64,000 nt of DNA. Source: Dehalococcoidia bacterium (GTDB lineage Bacteria; Chloroflexota; Dehalococcoidia; Lucifugimonadales; UBA1123). Location of the stretch: the NCBI GenBank assembly GCA_021295915.1, contig JAGWBK010000003.1:1-64000 (forward strand), read 5' to 3'. The position numbers and the translations under genes are program-made. Under the pieces are notes generated by a model, which was not told the DNA's origin, ran no database searches, and was given only the letters and a program-made list of their open reading frames with translations. Shown here one piece after another: positions 9,402 to 18,551 of the stretch; within the stretch, counting starts at the first letter, position 1; each line of letters starts with the position of its first letter.

Positions 9402-9413
9402 TGGTAATTACCA
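9402..9413. promoter_or_regulatory. 12-bp perfect palindrome, possible operator
   Basis: TGGTAATTACCA reads the same on both strands. It lies between the pncB stop and the ATG of the carboxymuconolactone decarboxylase-like gene, with a GATAAT sequence a few bases downstream that could be a -10 element. The layout fits a small dimeric repressor site, but no regulator gene is adjacent. Confidence 0.3.
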
Positions 9414-9446
9414 TCTAAGATAATAACAAGAAAGCGAGACTAATCA

Positions 9447-10004
9447 ATGGCCAGATTACCCTACGTCAACCGAGACATGCTGACAGGCACGGCAGTCGAC
9501 ACATACGACCGGATAGCCGAAACTCGGGGGTCCATCGAACCTGACACGCCCATGCCAAACTCGTTCCGTGTGCTGCTCAACAACCCTGAAGCCGCAGCCG
9601 CAGTCGGACAATTAGGGGAGTACCTGCGCCTCAACTCGTCGTTGGATCCAGTAGTCCGTGAGATTGCTATCCTCTCAGTCGCCCAACAGACTGGGAGCGG
9701 GTATGAATGGGCGCATCACGAGCCAGTGGCGCGAGCCGTCGGAGTCAGGCCAGTTGTTATCGAGGGCATTCACTCAGGTCGCGCACCGATGGGACTGCCG
9801 GCTAAAGAAGGTGTTTTCGCCCAAGCTGCCAAGGAGCTTGTGGACGGAGGTAACCTCACGGAACACACCTTCCAGGCCATAGAACATCTGCTGGGCCCTT
9901 CTGGGGTCGTGGACTTCATAGTCCTGGTCGGCTACTACGCCATGCTCGCGACTGCACTTCGAGCATTGGGCGTCGACGTCGAAGAGGAACTTGGTTCGGA
10001 CTGA
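9447..10004 (+). CDS. carboxymuconolactone decarboxylase-like protein
   Basis: 185 residues of the AhpD/CMD helical fold, with SFRVLLNNPEAAAAVGQLGEYLR, VREIAILSVAQQTGSGYEWAHHEPVARAVGV and a C-terminal IVLVGYYAMLATALRALGV. The CxxC pair of AhpD peroxidoredoxins is absent, so it is of the decarboxylase/lactone-type or uncharacterised subgroup, where a Glu-x-x-x-His pattern (YEWAHH) sits in that place. Such proteins often accompany CoA-transferase and oxidoreductase genes in degradative regions, and two CaiB/BaiF genes follow convergently with a gap of five bases. The reaction is unknown. Confidence 0.8.
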   Translation: MARLPYVNRDMLTGTAVDTYDRIAETRGSIEPDTPMPNSFRVLLNNPEAAAAVGQLGEYLRLNSSLDPVVREIAILSVAQQTGSGYEWAHHEPVARAVGVRPVVIEGIHSGRAPMGLPAKEGVFAQAAKELVDGGNLTEHTFQAIEHLLGPSGVVDFIVLVGYYAMLATALRALGVDVEEELGSD

Positions 10005-10009
10005 ATGCC

Positions 10010-11203
10010 CTATTCTGCAGCCCCGGAATCCCGCATCCCTGCTACCTGCTCCTGTGAGTATCCGAGCTCCCCGAGAATCTCGCTTGTATGCTGACCAACG
10101 GTTGAACCGAGGTACCTTACTGAGCCCGGTGTATCGGACAGCTTCGGTCCGATACCGACCTGCCTGACCGTCACCCCATCAATCTCTCCGGCCTCCAACA
10201 CCATTTCCCGGTGCAGGTTCTGAGCGTCCGTAACGACCTCGTCGAGCGAGCTGACCTTCGCAACCGCGATGTTGTCTACCACTGAGAGCAGTTCCCACCA
10301 CTCGTCGCGGTCCTTTCCGGCAAACACTGACGCTAGCTCAGACTTCACAAACTCCGACCTGTCGCCATCGAACTGCCCTTCTATGAGGTCTTCCCTGCCA
10401 AGTGTTCGACATAGGGTCGACCAGAACCACGGTTCAATACAGCCAACGCTGATGTACCGTCCGTCTCTGCACCTGTACACGTTGTAGTAAGGTGCGCCGC
10501 CGTTCAGTCCCATCTCCCCTCTGGCTGGAACAACTCCCGTCCCAAAGTACTCAGATAGCAGCGAAGCCAGCATGTAAGTCACGCCGTCGGACATCGCGAT
10601 GTCCACATACTGTCCCTTCCCCGTATGTTGACGAGCCATCAGTGCCGCGAGGATGGCCATAGCCGCATGTAGTCCCCCGCCCGCGTAGTCGGCGATGATG
10701 TTGTATGGGATAACAGGCGGTCCACTGTCGGTTCCGATGACTCCAAGCGCTCCGCCAACAGAGATGTAGTTGATGTCGTGCCCGACCATGTTCGAATATG
10801 GTCCGTCCTGCCCATAACCTGATAGCGAACAGTAGACCAGTCTCGGGTTGATCTCACTAAGGGCCCCGTAGTCGCAACCCAACCTGGAGACTACGCCTGG
10901 CCTGAACCCCTCAACAAAGACATCGGCATCGGTGACGAGACGATGGAGTACCTCTTGTGCATCCGGATGCTTGAGGTTGAGGGCAATGCTCCTTTTGTTG
11001 CGATTCAGTGCATTGAACGCCGCACGGCGCCTTACTCCAGCCTCGTCGGTGTCGCCGGCCCGCTCGCGTGCCATTCTGCCACCGCCGGGCTCCTCGACCC
11101 TAATGACATCGGCGCCAAGGTCACCAAGGGCCATCGTGCAGAACGGCCCTGGAGCCATCCTGGACAGGTCGACCACCTTGATTCCATCCAACGCACCTGG
11201 CAT
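10010..11203 (-). CDS. CaiB/BaiF family CoA-transferase
   Basis: 397 residues, the normal length for a class III CoA-transferase, which moves CoA between carboxylic acids through an enzyme-acyl anhydride. It has the N-terminal LDGIKVVDLSRMAPGPFCTMALGDLGADVIRVE, then RNKRSIALNLKHPDAQEVLHRL, SLSGYGQDGPY, and GKGQYVDIAMSDGV, in which the Asp of SDG aligns with the catalytic Asp169 of formyl-CoA transferase. It is the second gene of a unit with the tandem CoA-transferase upstream (gap 15 bases). Substrate unknown; oxalate, carnitine, succinate or racemase-type chemistry are all possible in this family. Confidence 0.9.
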   Translation of the reverse strand: MPGALDGIKVVDLSRMAPGPFCTMALGDLGADVIRVEEPGGGRMARERAGDTDEAGVRRRAAFNALNRNKRSIALNLKHPDAQEVLHRLVTDADVFVEGFRPGVVSRLGCDYGALSEINPRLVYCSLSGYGQDGPYSNMVGHDINYISVGGALGVIGTDSGPPVIPYNIIADYAGGGLHAAMAILAALMARQHTGKGQYVDIAMSDGVTYMLASLLSEYFGTGVVPARGEMGLNGGAPYYNVYRCRDGRYISVGCIEPWFWSTLCRTLGREDLIEGQFDGDRSEFVKSELASVFAGKDRDEWWELLSVVDNIAVAKVSSLDEVVTDAQNLHREMVLEAGEIDGVTVRQVGIGPKLSDTPGSVRYLGSTVGQHTSEILGELGYSQEQVAGMRDSGAAE

Positions 11204-11218
11204 TTGATTCTCCTGACG

Positions 11219-13723
11219 TCAGGACTGTTCGAGGACACCACGCTCCAGCAAGGCGTCAACCGCGGGGTTATCCAAACCAAGAACCTCCCCGAGTATCTCG
11301 GAGTTATGCTGGCCGACTAGCGCCTGTGGCATTCTTAACGCACCCGGTGTCTTGGACAGGTGATAGGACAGTCCGTCGTAAGGCATGGGGCCGCACTCCG
11401 CGTGCTCCAGCCACTGGAAGAATCCCCTATGTGCAATCTGCGGGTCTTCCCAAAGGTCAGCCTGGCTCTGAACGACACCTGCAGGTACTCCAGCATCCTG
11501 CAACTGGACCATCAGCTCACGCGCGGATTTGTCCCGTGTCCACTCGCTGATGAGTCTGTCGATTAGTTCGCCCCGGTCGCGCCTTGCCTCAGCCGTCGAG
11601 AAGCGGGGATCTTCTGCCAGCTCCCCCCTGCCCATCTGCACACACAGGGTACGCCACTGGGTGTCGGTTGTGACCGCGATCGCTATCCACTGTTCTCCCT
11701 GTCCAGTGTGGCGGCGTTCACGGTCTGCACATCGGTAAACATTGTGTGGTGCCGATGCGTCGTCCTCGTTCCCGCGCCGATTCAACACTGTCCCGTTGGT
11801 CAGGTAGTCCATGATGGCAGGCGCGAGAAAGTGCGTCGCGCACTCATACTGTGAGAGGTCCAGGTGCTGACCCTTGCTTGAGCGCCTTCTGAATTCCAGC
11901 GCTGCAACCAGGGCCACTGCTGCGTTAGGTGGGTTGACGAAGTCCGAGTAAGCTCCGTAGGGACCGGCCGGTTCGCGGTCCGGCCACCCTGTGATGTGGT
12001 AGAACCCTGCCATAGCCCCTGCAAGCTGACCGAAACCGGCGAAGCTCGAGTGCGGACCGGTCTGTCCCTGTTGGCAGGTGCTGAGGTAGATCACGTCTGG
12101 CAATATATGCCGGACATCATCGTAGGCCAGACCCCATCCAGCCATCACTCTCGGCGTGAAGCTCTCGGCGATAATGTCTGGCTTCCACTCTTTGATCAGA
12201 TCGTTGACCAGTTCCCTACCTTCCGGCAGAGCGAGGTTGAGTCCCAACCCTCTCTTGCTCGAGTTGTAGTTAGCCGAGAACTGGCTTCGATTGATTCCAG
12301 GCTCTCCGTCCTTGAATGGTGCGCCACCTCGCAGGACGTCTGGCCTGGTCACGGATTCAACTCGGATTACATCGGCCCCGAAATCGGCAAGATGCTTTAT
12401 CGTTATCGGCCCAACACCCACCCAAGTGAAGTCAAGCACCTTGATTCCGTCGAAGGGCATCGCGGAGTCTGGATATTTGGCGCTACTAGTGGTCTTATTG
12501 GGACCGCGTTCCGGCCTTGCTTCTGAGAGCACCTCGTCGTTGTGTTCACCCAGTCTTGGAGCCGGGCGCCTTATCCGGATCGGGCTCGCGCCAAACTTGA
12601 TAAACGGTCCCAAGTGAGTCAGGTCCCGCCCCAGGACGGGATACTCCACATCACACCAGAACTCTCTCGCCTCTAGTTGCTCGCTCTTGGCTATGTCCTC
12701 GACTGTATTGCAGGGGGCGAGCAGCATCCCAAGTTCAATTGCCCTGAGGAAGAGATCGAGTTTCGTCTTCGTGGCTACAAACGACTCGAACTCACCCTGG
12801 ATAGCTTCAAACTCAGCCATGCTCTCCGGGTCACTCGCGTTCACACTTAAGAAATTCCACTGCTCCCAGTCGATGCCAAGTAGCCACCCCGGCGCGACCC
12901 CTTCTTCGGCCATCCAGATGGTGAGGCCCGAAAGGGTCCTCGGAGCTGCCACCAGGCTCACATGACCGTCAAGACACGCATAAACGTGCCGGACGGCTAG
13001 CTGTCCCCTCGAACGGAATGCCCCATCACGTTCCATGTTTACACCGTGGAGAGGTGGAAAAGGGGTGGCATTCATGAGCGTCCAGATTACCGCCGTCTGC
13101 ATGGAGACATCGACGTGCTGACCCTTGCCGGTCTTCTGCCTATTCCAGAATGCAGCCATCGTGCCTGCTGCCGCGTGCGCCCCGGCATGAAGTTCTGCCT
13201 GAGGAGCGCTAACTCGAACTGGGGGGCGGTCCGCGTCTCCGCAGAGGTACTGCATGCCGCCCATAGACCAAGCCACAAGGTCTGGAGCTTCGAATTGTGC
13301 GTAGGGACCGGTTTGTCCGTATGGCGTAATCGACGTGTAGACAAGCCCGGGATTGACGACCTCGAGGTCAGCGTAGCTCAAACCCCTGGACGCCAGATCT
13401 CCAGGCATGAACGACTCGATCAGGATGTCAGCCCCACTAGCAAGAGCCTTGAACTTTTCGCGTCCGTCGAGTGAGTCCAAGTCTAGTGTCACTCCGCGCT
13501 TGTTGACGCAATACGCTGCCCAGAAGAGGCTGCTATCAGGCCCAGCCTGACCGTCGACAAATGGCCCAACTGACCTAGTGGCACTTCCAGAAGGGGGCTC
13601 GATCTTGATCACATCGGCCCCCAGGTCCGCCAGCACCTTTCCGCACCAGTTGAAACCACCTTCCGCGAGGTCGAGAACCCTGTAAGGTGTCAGTGGCTGC
13701 AGATCGACGTCTGACTGGAGCAT
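11219..13723 (-). CDS. tandem (two-domain) CaiB/BaiF CoA-transferase
   Basis: 834 residues made of two complete class III CoA-transferase domains in one chain. Domain 1 (about 1-405) starts YRVLDLAEGGFNWCGKVLADLGADVIKIEPP. Domain 2 (about 420-830) starts FDGIKVLDFTWVGVGPITIKHLADFGADVIRVE. The linker is Pro/Lys/Ser-rich. Class III enzymes are interlocked dimers of single domains, so the fusion probably forms a pseudo-dimer. At the position of the catalytic Asp, domain 1 has Thr (VDVSMQTAV) and domain 2 has Glu (LDLSQYECA), so one or both sites may be altered. It precedes the single-domain homologue and is likely co-expressed with it. Confidence 0.9.
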   Translation of the reverse strand: MLQSDVDLQPLTPYRVLDLAEGGFNWCGKVLADLGADVIKIEPPSGSATRSVGPFVDGQAGPDSSLFWAAYCVNKRGVTLDLDSLDGREKFKALASGADILIESFMPGDLASRGLSYADLEVVNPGLVYTSITPYGQTGPYAQFEAPDLVAWSMGGMQYLCGDADRPPVRVSAPQAELHAGAHAAAGTMAAFWNRQKTGKGQHVDVSMQTAVIWTLMNATPFPPLHGVNMERDGAFRSRGQLAVRHVYACLDGHVSLVAAPRTLSGLTIWMAEEGVAPGWLLGIDWEQWNFLSVNASDPESMAEFEAIQGEFESFVATKTKLDLFLRAIELGMLLAPCNTVEDIAKSEQLEAREFWCDVEYPVLGRDLTHLGPFIKFGASPIRIRRPAPRLGEHNDEVLSEARPERGPNKTTSSAKYPDSAMPFDGIKVLDFTWVGVGPITIKHLADFGADVIRVESVTRPDVLRGGAPFKDGEPGINRSQFSANYNSSKRGLGLNLALPEGRELVNDLIKEWKPDIIAESFTPRVMAGWGLAYDDVRHILPDVIYLSTCQQGQTGPHSSFAGFGQLAGAMAGFYHITGWPDREPAGPYGAYSDFVNPPNAAVALVAALEFRRRSSKGQHLDLSQYECATHFLAPAIMDYLTNGTVLNRRGNEDDASAPHNVYRCADRERRHTGQGEQWIAIAVTTDTQWRTLCVQMGRGELAEDPRFSTAEARRDRGELIDRLISEWTRDKSARELMVQLQDAGVPAGVVQSQADLWEDPQIAHRGFFQWLEHAECGPMPYDGLSYHLSKTPGALRMPQALVGQHNSEILGEVLGLDNPAVDALLERGVLEQS

Positions 13724-13790
13724 TGCGGATTCCTACGGAGGTTGGGGTGCACTCAGCGTATTTGAGGGCAATGAGACTGTCAATCAGAGG

Positions 13791-15299
13791 TTAGTCTGCC
13801 GCCTGTCTGACTGAAGCCTTGTCGGAAGTGGGAGCTGCTTGAACCTCAGGAGTCTCCGACTCTGGCTGGTATTGCTGGCCCTTGAAGGCGGAGGCAACTA
13901 CGCCGGCCAGCACCACGACCGCCATAATCGAGTATGCGACCCTAAGTCCTGATGTGAATGCACCGAGCAGTCCCTCGCTGCCTTCGGCCGTGACACCTGC
14001 AAGAGTCGGCTCGTATCCAAGCGTACCCATCGTGGCTGTCACGATTGCCGTGGCAATCGCGATGCTGCAAAGGTTGCCCGAATTGCGTACGAGGTTGAGG
14101 AACCCCGAAATAACTCCGAACTTGCTCGGTTCAACAGCACTGAGTATTGATGAATTATTCGGCGCATTGAAGAGGCCGATGCCGGTGCTCTGCATGATCA
14201 TACCCGCCATCGCGAGCCAGAATGGAGAGGTCGGTTGGAGAGTCGAGAGGATCAGCAGCCCACCTGCCGACACCAGCAACCCCCCCATGGTAAACCACCG
14301 CCAGCCGAACCTGTCTGAAAGGCGTCCGCTGAGAGGCCCCGTGATAATCATCCCAATTGCGCCGGGCACGATGATGAGCCCAACCTGCCCTGGCGAGAGC
14401 CCCAGTACAGCCTGCAGATAAAAGGGCATGAGGAATCGTACCGACTGCATTCCAAGGAAATTCAGGTAACTCGCAAGAACTCCGAGAGCAAACAGCCGCC
14501 TCTTGAACAGGCGGATGTCCATCATTGGGGAGGAACTGCGAAGTTCCTGCACCACGAACGCGACCAGTAGTGTGGCCGATCCAACGAGTAGTGCCACGAC
14601 AAGCGGATGACTATACCCAATCGAAGGTGCCCACGTCATCCCATTGAGGAATGCAATCAAGGCTCCAACGGACAACGCCGCGCCAATCCAGTCGTATTGA
14701 ATTTTTGTGCCCCTGGTCTGCCCGACTCTCGATGAGTCAATCATCACCATAGCGGCAATGGTGGCCACCGTCGCCAGGAGTGCCGTACCGAAGAACACCC
14801 ATTGCCATCCCAGGACTTCTACGATGAAGCCGCCGATCGCGGGCCCGGCCACCCCTCCCGCGCCTACCATGCTCATCTGAAGTCCCAGGGCCTTGCCCCT
14901 CTCCTGAGGAGGAAAGCTCGCGACGATCATCGCCATCGAAGTGCCCTGAGTCATGGCGGCCCCCGCGCCCTGCGCGATCCTTATGGCGATCAGAGAGGTC
15001 ATATTCGGGGCCATGCCGGCAATGCAGGCGGCAACTATGAATATCACGAACCCAACAACGTATATTCTCTTCCGGCCTGCTATGTCCGCGAAGCGACCCA
15101 TTGGCAGGAGGAGGGCGCTGATAGTGAGCGTGTATCCGATCAGCACCCACTGGGTCGTAGGAAGGGCAGTCTCGAAGTGATTCGAAATACTTGGGAGCGC
15201 GACAGCAACACTACCCATGTCAGACACCGACGTAAACAGACCGATCGCCAGGGCCAGGAATGCCCAGTACCGGTAGTTCTCGCCTCGGAACATGGCCAT
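13791..15299 (-). CDS. MFS drug/solute exporter, 14-TM DHA2 type
   Basis: 502 residues with about 14 hydrophobic segments, typical of the EmrB/QacA (DHA2) branch of the major facilitator superfamily, which exports compounds with the proton gradient. Motif A appears as GRFADIAGRKRIYVVG after TM2, with a second copy GRLSDRFGWRW after the central loop. The arginine of motif B is in IAIRIAQGAGAAM, and motif C-like glycines are in VGAGGVAGPAIGG. The last 35 residues are a soluble Glu/Pro/Ala-rich tail. It lies just behind tenA on the same strand (gap 16 bases), so a link to thiamine or pyrimidine compounds is possible but unproven. Confidence 0.88.
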   Translation of the reverse strand: MAMFRGENYRYWAFLALAIGLFTSVSDMGSVAVALPSISNHFETALPTTQWVLIGYTLTISALLLPMGRFADIAGRKRIYVVGFVIFIVAACIAGMAPNMTSLIAIRIAQGAGAAMTQGTSMAMIVASFPPQERGKALGLQMSMVGAGGVAGPAIGGFIVEVLGWQWVFFGTALLATVATIAAMVMIDSSRVGQTRGTKIQYDWIGAALSVGALIAFLNGMTWAPSIGYSHPLVVALLVGSATLLVAFVVQELRSSSPMMDIRLFKRRLFALGVLASYLNFLGMQSVRFLMPFYLQAVLGLSPGQVGLIIVPGAIGMIITGPLSGRLSDRFGWRWFTMGGLLVSAGGLLILSTLQPTSPFWLAMAGMIMQSTGIGLFNAPNNSSILSAVEPSKFGVISGFLNLVRNSGNLCSIAIATAIVTATMGTLGYEPTLAGVTAEGSEGLLGAFTSGLRVAYSIMAVVVLAGVVASAFKGQQYQPESETPEVQAAPTSDKASVRQAAD

Positions 15300-15315
15300 A
15301 AGGCCTTGTCCCCGC

Positions 15316-15993
15316 CTAGCTAGAGACAGGCCAGCCCTCCATTCGCCAGGCGGCGTCCCAGAACATGTACTCGTACTGGCTGCTCACCATGAAAGCGCGT
15401 TCCATGGCTGCAAGTTCTGCGGGGCCGACCCCATCGGCGTGCCGGTCGACGAAGCCGCGAAGCCAGATGGCCAGTTCCTCGAATTCCGGAGCGTTGTATG
15501 TTTCGATCCATCGCCCGTAGAGAGGCTGATTATCTGGAAGGCCTTGGGCGTACAGCTTCTGACCGATCTCACAGTATCCCCACGAGCATGGCAGGATCAC
15601 GGAGGCGACCTCGCCGACTGTCCCATTGTAGGCTGTGTTGATCATGTGCCGCGTGTACGCCCATGTCGTCGGAGAGGGTTCAGTTGCCAGGAGTTCCTCT
15701 TCAGTGATCCCGAAGTCCGCGCAGAAACTGACGTGAAGGGACATTTCTGTGTTCAATGTCTCGTGAATCAGGGTAGCGAACCAGCCCATGTCACTCATCT
15801 GCGGCGCCTTGGCAACCCCAAGCGAGATGGCGCGGCAAAAGTCGATCAGGAACACGTAGTCTTGCTGCATGTAGTACTTGAAACTGTCGAGGGACAGGGA
15901 CCCGTCGCCGATACCCGTGACGAAGGGATGACTCTGCTCACGCTCCCAAATGGGTGCTGCGCGGCTCCTGAGTTCGTCTGAGAATCCCATCAA
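15316..15993 (-). CDS. tenA: TenA-family aminopyrimidine aminohydrolase (thiaminase II)
   Basis: 225 residues, full length. TenA enzymes hydrolyse aminomethylpyrimidine breakdown products of thiamine so the pyrimidine can be reused. Visible family features are IWEREQSHPFVTGIGDGSLSLDSFKYYMQQDY at the N-terminus, the active-site cysteine in ILPCSWGYCEIG, TYNAPEFEELAIWLRGFVD, and the C-terminal SSQYEYMFWDAAW with its catalytic glutamate. No TPP riboswitch is visible upstream. The gene is divergent from glpK, and the MFS exporter gene follows it. Confidence 0.9.
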   Translation of the reverse strand: MMGFSDELRSRAAPIWEREQSHPFVTGIGDGSLSLDSFKYYMQQDYVFLIDFCRAISLGVAKAPQMSDMGWFATLIHETLNTEMSLHVSFCADFGITEEELLATEPSPTTWAYTRHMINTAYNGTVGEVASVILPCSWGYCEIGQKLYAQGLPDNQPLYGRWIETYNAPEFEELAIWLRGFVDRHADGVGPAELAAMERAFMVSSQYEYMFWDAAWRMEGWPVSS

Positions 15994-16108
15994 CCTTTCC
16001 CCTCTTAAATCGGCGATCGTACGAGACAGTCGCCCAATGAGTCTGACACCCCATTATGGTATATCGTACCCCTTGACACAACCTGACCGTCGTGGCTTAG
16101 TGATACAT

Positions 16109-17608
16109 ATGGTTGACACTGGTTACATAATTGCTATCGACCAGGGCACAACTGGCACAACTGCCATGTTGATCGACTCAACGGGCGCCCCATTGTGGAC
16201 GACCGGTAGGGACATTCGACAGATCTACCCACGGCCCGGCTGGGTCGAACACAGCCCCGTCGAGCTATTCGAGTCGTGCCTTGAGACCATAGATGAACTT
16301 CTCGAAATAGCGGAGCTGCATCCACGATCCATTGCCGGCCTGGGTATCACCAATCAGCGAGAGACCCTGGTCATGTGGGACCGTCGAACGGGCGAACCAG
16401 TTTCCAACGCCATCGTCTGGCAGTGCCGTCGTACCGCTCAACTCTGCGACTCCCTGAAGTCACAAGGCTACGGGGACGTAGTCCGCCAAAAGACTGGGCT
16501 GCCCATCGACGCATACTTCACGGGAACAAAGATACGATGGCTCCTTGACGAAATCCCCGATGGGCAACGGCGGGCTGCCAGTGGAGACCTGGCCTGTGGC
16601 ACGGTCGACTCCTGGCTGATTTGGAACTTTACCAACAAACTGGTCCACGCCACTGATGTCACAAATGCCGGCAGAACGATGCTGTTCAACATCGATACAC
16701 TCGACTGGGACGATGACCTGCTGGCGATGCTCGATATCCCGAAGGCAGTCCTGCCAGAGGTGAGATCGTCAAGCGAGGTGTACGGACATGTCGCTGGCGA
16801 CCTGTCCTATGGTCAGCCAGTGCCCATTGCTGGCGTTGCGGGAGACCAGCACGCCTCCCTCTTCGGGCAGTGCTGTTTCGCGCCCGGTTCTACGAAGAAC
16901 ACTTATGGGACCGGTTGCTTCGCTCTCACGAACACCGGGACTGAACGCGTCGACTCTAGCTCAGGACTCTTGACCACAATAGGCTGGGGAATAGGCGGCG
17001 AGGTCAATTACGCATTGGAGGGTAGCGTCTTCTCTGCCGGAGCTACCATTCAATGGCTGCGGGATGGGTTAGGTCTTATGGAGACGTCCGCAGAGTCCGA
17101 ATCCTTGGCGGCAGAGGTAGAAGACAATGGCGGCGTGTACCTTGTGCCCGCGTTCTCTGGCCTGGGGGCCCCATACTGGGATATGTACGCGCGCGGCACC
17201 ATCGTTGGGTTGACCAGGGGGACAACAAGGTCACACATCTCCCGGGCTGCGCTGGAGTCGATTGCCTACCAGACCCACGATATACTCGACCTGATGCAGA
17301 AGGAAGGGGGTACTGCCATCTCTTCCCTTCGCGTGGACGGTGGCGCAACTGACAATAACCTCCTGATGCAATTCCAGGCAGACATCCTAGGCGTCCCGAT
17401 CCAGCGGTCTGCGATAAAAGAGACCACTGCCCTGGGAGCCGGATACCTGGCAGGTCTTGCAGTCGGGACCTGGAACAGCTCCGAAGAGCTTGAAGCCCTG
17501 TGGGAGGCGGATGCGACCTTCCATCCAGCTATGGACGAGAGTCAGCGAGAGGCCCATTACTCCGACTGGCAGCGCGCTGTGGAAAGGTCTAGGAACTGGG
17601 CGTCCTGA
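16109..17608 (+). CDS. glpK: glycerol kinase
   Basis: 499 residues from ATG 16109, exactly the usual GlpK length. It phosphorylates glycerol to glycerol 3-phosphate with ATP. Signature segments are IIAIDQGTTGTTAMLID at the N-terminus, TNQRETLVMWDRRTGEPVSNAIVWQCRRT, AGVAGDQHASLFGQCCF, the ATP-site KNTYGTGCFALTNTG, and the C-terminal RVDGGATDNNLLMQFQADILGVPI. No SD is visible. A TTGACA at 16073-16078 lies 30 bases upstream with a weak CTTAGT -10 at 16096-16101, so the mRNA could be almost leaderless. No glpF or glpD is adjacent. Confidence 0.95.
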   Translation: MVDTGYIIAIDQGTTGTTAMLIDSTGAPLWTTGRDIRQIYPRPGWVEHSPVELFESCLETIDELLEIAELHPRSIAGLGITNQRETLVMWDRRTGEPVSNAIVWQCRRTAQLCDSLKSQGYGDVVRQKTGLPIDAYFTGTKIRWLLDEIPDGQRRAASGDLACGTVDSWLIWNFTNKLVHATDVTNAGRTMLFNIDTLDWDDDLLAMLDIPKAVLPEVRSSSEVYGHVAGDLSYGQPVPIAGVAGDQHASLFGQCCFAPGSTKNTYGTGCFALTNTGTERVDSSSGLLTTIGWGIGGEVNYALEGSVFSAGATIQWLRDGLGLMETSAESESLAAEVEDNGGVYLVPAFSGLGAPYWDMYARGTIVGLTRGTTRSHISRAALESIAYQTHDILDLMQKEGGTAISSLRVDGGATDNNLLMQFQADILGVPIQRSAIKETTALGAGYLAGLAVGTWNSSEELEALWEADATFHPAMDESQREAHYSDWQRAVERSRNWAS

Positions 17609-17619
17609 GCGCCCTGGAC

Positions 17620-18435
17620 CTACTCTCCAGCCATATGCTGGATGTATCGCTCCGCTGACCGGAGAACAGCCTCTTTGGCGCCAGACATTACATTCCTCCC
17701 CCACCAGCCTCCGTAGATGCGATCGAACTCGAATGGTGCGACAGCGTCGAGAATCGCGTCAACCTTTGCCTCCGACATCGGAATCAGGTTCGGGTAGCTC
17801 GTCATGAAGCTCACGAATCGCCTGTCAGGCACCACCGTTATACTGTCTCCTACAAACAGCGCTCCCGCGCCGTCTGCTCCGTCAGCCCAGTGCAGCACGG
17901 CGCTGCCGTCGAAATGCCCTCCACACTGAATGAGCGTCACACCAGGAACAAGCTCCAGTGGTTCTCCATCCCAGTATTCGATAGCTGGGTCTGGACGCAT
18001 GACATGCTCGCGGTCTGCTTCGGGGATTATGATTGGAGCACCACCAAAAGCCCGGCTGTACTCAACATTGCTGTCATAGAAGTGAGGGTGCGAAAAGCAA
18101 ATGTAGTCGATTCCGCCGGCAGCATTTATCGCTGCAATGGCGGAGTCATCCAAAAGGCTGACGCAGTCGTACAACACATTGCCATGCGGTGTCTGGACGA
18201 GCAGCGCTCTCTGTCCGATGGTGAAGGAGGGTGAAATGCCGATGCCAATAAGATTGGGCTCCTCCTCTCGGACGTCGTTTCGATATCCATCCCGGATAAG
18301 CTCGTCCATGGTTGTCCACTGCTGCCCGTCCCATCCCACGTATTGTCTAGGGTCCAGGCAGATCGGACATTCGCCAGGAGGCTCTGATGATTCAGCAAAC
18401 TGCACACCACAGGTCTTGCAGATATAGTTGGGCAT
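17620..18435 (-). CDS. rubredoxin-like/metallo-beta-lactamase fold fusion protein
   Basis: 271 residues. Residues 1-33 form a rubredoxin-like zinc or iron site (CKTCGVQF and CPICLDPRQYVGWDG). From residue about 60 follows a metallo-beta-lactamase fold: FSHPHFYDSNVEYSRAF, a GGHFDGSAVLHW segment and ALFVGDSITV. The canonical HxHxDH motif is changed to HPHFYD, and the C-terminal histidine region reads YGGWWGRN, so the usual two-metal site is incomplete. It may bind one metal or act as a redox or nucleic-acid-associated domain. Convergent with glpK (gap 11 bases). Confidence 0.8.
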   Translation of the reverse strand: MPNYICKTCGVQFAESSEPPGECPICLDPRQYVGWDGQQWTTMDELIRDGYRNDVREEEPNLIGIGISPSFTIGQRALLVQTPHGNVLYDCVSLLDDSAIAAINAAGGIDYICFSHPHFYDSNVEYSRAFGGAPIIIPEADREHVMRPDPAIEYWDGEPLELVPGVTLIQCGGHFDGSAVLHWADGADGAGALFVGDSITVVPDRRFVSFMTSYPNLIPMSEAKVDAILDAVAPFEFDRIYGGWWGRNVMSGAKEAVLRSAERYIQHMAGE

Positions 18436-18499
18436 CAGTCTCCTCCTCTAGGTTCAGCACGCGACATCCGGGATGGCAGGGTGTCACGTACGGCGCTGG

Positions 18500-18523
18500 T
18501 GATATACCTTGTACACTATATCA
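18500..18523. promoter_or_regulatory. inverted repeat TGATATA-N10-TATATCA
   Basis: A perfect seven-base inverted repeat with a ten-base spacer lies 29-52 bases ahead of the AAA+ gene start and between two divergent genes. Its AT-rich arms contain possible -10 sequences (TATACC, TATATC), so a regulator bound here would cover a promoter. No candidate regulator gene is adjacent. Confidence 0.35.
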
Positions 18524-18551
18524 ATCACAACACGATCAGGAGAGTTGAAAA

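Noticed and set aside
15292-15981. Open frame of 229 codons on the plus strand across tenA
   Set aside because: Antisense to the clear tenA gene, Cys/Arg/His-rich composition typical of shadow frames.
16073-16101. TTGACA plus CTTAGT as a promoter for glpK giving a leaderless mRNA
   Set aside because: The -35 is perfect but the -10 is poor; not strong enough to list as a feature.
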